This document shows, in pieces, positions 61,105 to 64,000 of a stretch of DNA of 64,000 nt. The notes under the pieces were generated by a model. It was not told the DNA's origin. It worked only from the letters and a program-made list of their open reading frames with translations, and made no database searches. Source of the stretch: an uncultured Bacillota bacterium (GTDB taxonomy: Bacteria > Bacillota > Clostridia > Peptostreptococcales > Anaerovoracaceae); NCBI GenBank assembly GCA_949287095.1, contig CASEFA010000003.1, positions 1 through 64,000 of the forward strand, in the 5' to 3' direction. The position numbers were made by a program, and so were the translations under genes. The number at the start of each line of letters is the position of its first letter. Within the stretch, counting starts at the first letter, position 1.

Positions 61105-62415
61105 TTACAGTCCTATGACTTCTTTTATCAGCGCAGGCTTGTTCACCTTTTCGCCGGTTATTACAAAGGCTGAAGCGGCCTCCGCATCGGCGTTTGCCAC
61201 CTTCTTTTTATCGTTTCCGTAGAAGGTGGCGAGAACATCGCCCCTGCTCACTTTGTCGCCTACCTTCTTATGAAGGATTACTCCTGCCGAAAGGTCGATG
61301 GAATCCTCCTTGGTGGCTCTGCCTGCCCCCGTATGCTGGGAGGCAAGACCGATGGAGCGGGCCGTTATCGCGCTTACGTAGCCGCCGGTCTGAGCGATCA
61401 GGTTTTTCTTCTCCTTTGCCTGAGGGAACAGGGAGTAGTCGTCCGTAACGTCCGGATTTCCGCCCTGGGCGGCAATGAACTTCCTGAACTTGGCGAGGGC
61501 CATGCCGCTCTTTACGGCGTGTGCAGCCATAACCTTTCCCTCGTCGGCAGTCTTTGCCCGGCCGCCTAAGTATATCATTATTCCTGCAAGGCGCATGGTC
61601 AGCTCTGTAATATCCTCGGGACCGTTTCCCTTGAGGGTTTCAATGGCCTCTATCACCTCTATGGCGTTTCCTACACCGTGGCCCAGAGGCTGGCTCATAT
61701 CGGTTACGGCCGCCACGGTTTTCTTTCCCGCAGCCTCCCCTATGCCGCACATGAGCTCGGCAAGCTTTACCGCGTCGGATTCGCTTTCCATGAACGCGCC
61801 GTTTCCGCACTTTACGTCAAGGAGTATGGCGTCGCTTCCCGCGGCCAGTTTCTTGCTCATTATGCTGGAGGCTATGAGGCTGAAATTGTCAACGGTTCCC
61901 GTCACATCTCGGAGAGCGTAGAGCTTTTTGTCCGCAGGGGCAACGTGGGCGGTCTGACCGATTATGGCTATTCCTATATCGTTTACCTGCTTCGTGAAGT
62001 CATCAGGCTCCATGGAAGTCTGAAATCCCGGAACGGACTCAAGCTTGTCTATGGTGCCTCCCGTAAAGCCGAGACCCCGTCCGCTCATCTTCGCAACGGG
62101 AACTCCGCAGGCTGCGGCTATAGGGGCCACTATTAGGGAAACCTTGTCTCCGACTCCGCCGGTGGAGTGCTTGTCTACCTTAATACCCCGGATTTCCGAA
62201 AGGTCTATGGTATCTCCGGAGTAGCGCATGGCGTCGGTCAGCTGGAATGTCTCTTCTCTGTCCATCTTCTGAAAGTAAATGGCCATGAGAAGCGCGGACG
62301 CCTGATAGTCGGGAATTTCCCCCTTCGTGTATCCGTCAACGAAGTATTTTATTTCCTCCTGAGTAAGCTTTCCTCCGTTTCGCTTTTTCAGGATAACGTC
62401 GTTCATGTTCATCAT
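61105..62415 (-). CDS. pdp: Pyrimidine-nucleoside phosphorylase
   Basis: A 436-residue phosphorylase of the thymidine/pyrimidine family, which splits uridine and thymidine to base and sugar-1-phosphate. KHSTGGVGDKVSL near 81 binds phosphate; the C-terminal domain (GVILHKKVGDKVSRGDVLATFYG) is normal. In Bacillota the bifunctional Pdp is usual, so I prefer it to deoA. It overlaps deoB by four bases (ATGA). Confidence 0.93.
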   Translation of the reverse strand: MMNMNDVILKKRNGGKLTQEEIKYFVDGYTKGEIPDYQASALLMAIYFQKMDREETFQLTDAMRYSGDTIDLSEIRGIKVDKHSTGGVGDKVSLIVAPIAAACGVPVAKMSGRGLGFTGGTIDKLESVPGFQTSMEPDDFTKQVNDIGIAIIGQTAHVAPADKKLYALRDVTGTVDNFSLIASSIMSKKLAAGSDAILLDVKCGNGAFMESESDAVKLAELMCGIGEAAGKKTVAAVTDMSQPLGHGVGNAIEVIEAIETLKGNGPEDITELTMRLAGIMIYLGGRAKTADEGKVMAAHAVKSGMALAKFRKFIAAQGGNPDVTDDYSLFPQAKEKKNLIAQTGGYVSAITARSIGLASQHTGAGRATKEDSIDLSAGVILHKKVGDKVSRGDVLATFYGNDKKKVANADAEAASAFVITGEKVNKPALIKEVIGL

Positions 62416-63596
62416 TTTAAAATCTCCTTAGCAAAGCTTTCGCCTATGGATGTGGTTTCCGCGCCCAGCATTTCCGCTATGGTCGCTCCGATGTCGGCAA
62501 AGGATTTTCTCGTTCCCAGGTTCACTCCCGCCTTGATTTCCTCTCCGTAAACCACCAGAGGAATGTGCTCTCTCGTGTGGTCCGTGCCCGAATGTACCGG
62601 ATCGTTTCCGTGGTCGGCGCAGAGCATGAGAACGTCGCCCGGCTTCATCGCCGCCTTTATTTCAGGGAGGCGTCCGTCAAAATCCATGATCGCCTGTCCG
62701 TATCCTTCCGGATTTCTCCTGTGTCCGTACATGGAATCAAAGTCCACCAGATTGGTGAAGATAAATCCTTCGAAGTCCCTTTCCATGGCCTCGACGGTCT
62801 TATCCACGCCGTCCATGTTGCTTACGGTGTGGACGGACTCGGTCACGCCTTTGCCGTCGAAGATGTCTCTTATCTTTCCCACCGCATACACGGTCTTTCC
62901 CGCCTTTTCAACCTTGTCTAAGAGGGTGTCCTCAGGCGGCGCAACGGCGTAGTCGTGCCTGTCCGAGGTCCTTACTCTCTTTCCGTTTTCCTTAACGTAA
63001 GGCCTTGCGATTACCCTGCCGCATGCCCAGTCTCCCTTAAGGAGAGCTCTGGCCTTTTCGCATATTTCATAGAGCTCTGCAAGAGGAATCACGTCGGTGT
63101 TTGCGGCAATCTGAAGCACGCTGTCGGCGGACGTGTAGATTATAGGTTTTCCCGTCGCTTCATGCTCGTCGCCTAAGGTCTCTATGATTTCCGTTCCGGA
63201 GGCCGGGTAGTTACCGATGACCTCTCTTCCTATCTCCTTCTCAAACTCTGCGATGAACTCCTTCGGGAATCCGTCGGGATAGGTTTTGAAAGGAATCTTC
63301 GTCTCGATTCCGGCTATTTCCCAGTGTCCCGTTATGGTGTCCTTTCCTGCGGATTTTTCCATAAGTCTACAGAAGGAGCCTTCCGGTTTTTCCGTCCTGA
63401 ATCTGCCCCCTGCTGCAGCCTCTATGTTTCCGAAGCCCAGCTTTGAAAGTTCAGGAATCTTAAAGCCGTCTCCCATTCTGTCCGCAATATGTCCCAGAGT
63501 GTCGGCCCCTTTGTCGCCGTACTTTTCGGCATCGGGAAGAGCCCCCACTCCGAGGCTGTCCATCACCATGAGTATAACTCTTTTAACTTCTGCCAT
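62412..63596 (-). CDS. deoB: Phosphopentomutase
   Basis: A 394-residue alkaline phosphatase-superfamily mutase that converts (deoxy)ribose-1-phosphate to the 5-phosphate, taking the sugar released by the downstream pdp product. Metal ligands are in MVMDSLGVGALPD (residues 10-22) and in LCADHGNDP and HTREHIPL near the C-terminus. Thr in GKDTITGHWE is the phosphorylated residue of the family. Confidence 0.95.
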   Translation of the reverse strand: MAEVKRVILMVMDSLGVGALPDAEKYGDKGADTLGHIADRMGDGFKIPELSKLGFGNIEAAAGGRFRTEKPEGSFCRLMEKSAGKDTITGHWEIAGIETKIPFKTYPDGFPKEFIAEFEKEIGREVIGNYPASGTEIIETLGDEHEATGKPIIYTSADSVLQIAANTDVIPLAELYEICEKARALLKGDWACGRVIARPYVKENGKRVRTSDRHDYAVAPPEDTLLDKVEKAGKTVYAVGKIRDIFDGKGVTESVHTVSNMDGVDKTVEAMERDFEGFIFTNLVDFDSMYGHRRNPEGYGQAIMDFDGRLPEIKAAMKPGDVLMLCADHGNDPVHSGTDHTREHIPLVVYGEEIKAGVNLGTRKSFADIGATIAEMLGAETTSIGESFAKEILK

Positions 63597-63613
63597 TTTA
63601 CAGTCCCCCCTGT

Positions 63614-64000
63614 CTAATATATCTTTTTCACCTGTCCCCCCAGGTAATCAAGGGATACAAGAGAATATTCCACTGAGTTTAATATACCCTTTATTCCGTT
63701 TTTGAAAGCGTCCGCCCCGTGAAGATGACCGTATACGCACTTTTTTACGCCGTAAGATGTGAGCATCTCCGTGAACCGGCTGACCTGATGGGAGTCTCCC
63801 GTGGGCGGGTAGTGGAGGCTTGCTATTATTGTTTCACACCCCGTCTTCTTTCCCGCGTCCAGGGACATTTTGAGCCTCAAAAGTTCTCTCTCGTAAATCT
63901 TCCTGTCGTGGTCGGTGAATTCGCTGTTATCGGGAGTTATCCACCCCCGGCTTCCGCATATGCAAAACCCTTCGTCTACGACGTATGCGTCGTTCTGAAG
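63614..64000 (-). CDS. Metallophosphoesterase (5' end outside window)
   Basis: The last ~128 residues of a calcineurin-like phosphoesterase. ASLHYPP and YGHLHG are the late metal-binding motifs; the earlier motifs and the start lie beyond 64000. The frame is open to the window edge. It precedes deoB by 17 bases in the same direction, so may be part of the salvage operon. The substrate is unknown. Confidence 0.8.
   Translation of the reverse strand, partial: LQNDAYVVDEGFCICGSRGWITPDNSEFTDHDRKIYERELLRLKMSLDAGKKTGCETIIASLHYPPTGDSHQVSRFTEMLTSYGVKKCVYGHLHGADAFKNGIKGILNSVEYSLVSLDYLGGQVKKIY

Overview
This window is a compact, gene-dense stretch of a Bacillota genome, most likely an anaerobic member of the Clostridia (Eubacteriales; an Anaerovoracaceae-like lineage is only a guess). 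The evidence is the gene content and order: a SCIFF peptide with its radical SAM maturase, a ylxM-ffh-rpsP-khpA-rimM-trmD series running into yggS-sepF-yggT-divIVA-lspA-rluD, zapA-mutS2, recD2, NFACT/RqcH, a stand-alone RelA/SpoT-type synthetase and an FHA-FtsW fusion beside a transpeptidase. About 65 genes are visible. All but three lie on the minus strand. No tRNA, rRNA, CRISPR array, transposase or phage gene was seen.

Layout, left to right (minus-strand units are transcribed right to left). 1-2700: an RluB-type pseudouridine synthase and the SCIFF operon. 3100-16000: a long operon TrmH-type methylase-pheS-pheT-zapA-mutS2-DUF523-argS-radical SAM-B12/radical SAM-TPR. 16071-17207: ftsZ alone. 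17796-21694: comF-like, recD2 and a YhaM-type nuclease. 21795-24081: a two-component system. 24525-27643: transpeptidase and FHA-FtsW. 27692-31989: SDR, gapA, a LytTR regulator, rpoZ, gmk, yicC. 32120-33805 (+): NFACT. 33842-35445: alarmone synthetase and a hydrolase. 35613-35771 (+): a Gin-like zinc peptide. 35853-44951: the translation, secretion and division operon. 45481-53096: a ten-gene Mrp/MBH-type antiporter operon with three D-type subunits. 53296-55612: sppA and an aminotransferase. 55699-57416 (+): a flavoprotein whose end runs into a decapitated XRE regulator gene. 57686-64000: DUF4854 lipoprotein, tatD, metG, and the nucleoside-salvage genes pdp, deoB and a partial phosphoesterase.

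The main unexplained signal is five non-coding islands (about 2.65-3.14, 17.2-17.8, 24.2-24.5, 45.0-45.5 and 57.4-57.7 kb) at transcription-unit boundaries. Each is filled with many copies, in both orientations, of its own short word. Pairs of inverted copies form hairpins, several followed by a U-run on the strand of the operon that ends there. Two islands 40 kb apart share the same word. I know of no described element of this kind. The other points most worth checking are the third Mrp subunit, which has lost its TM7 lysine, a terminator-like leader in front of the Mrp operon, and the flavoprotein/XRE junction.
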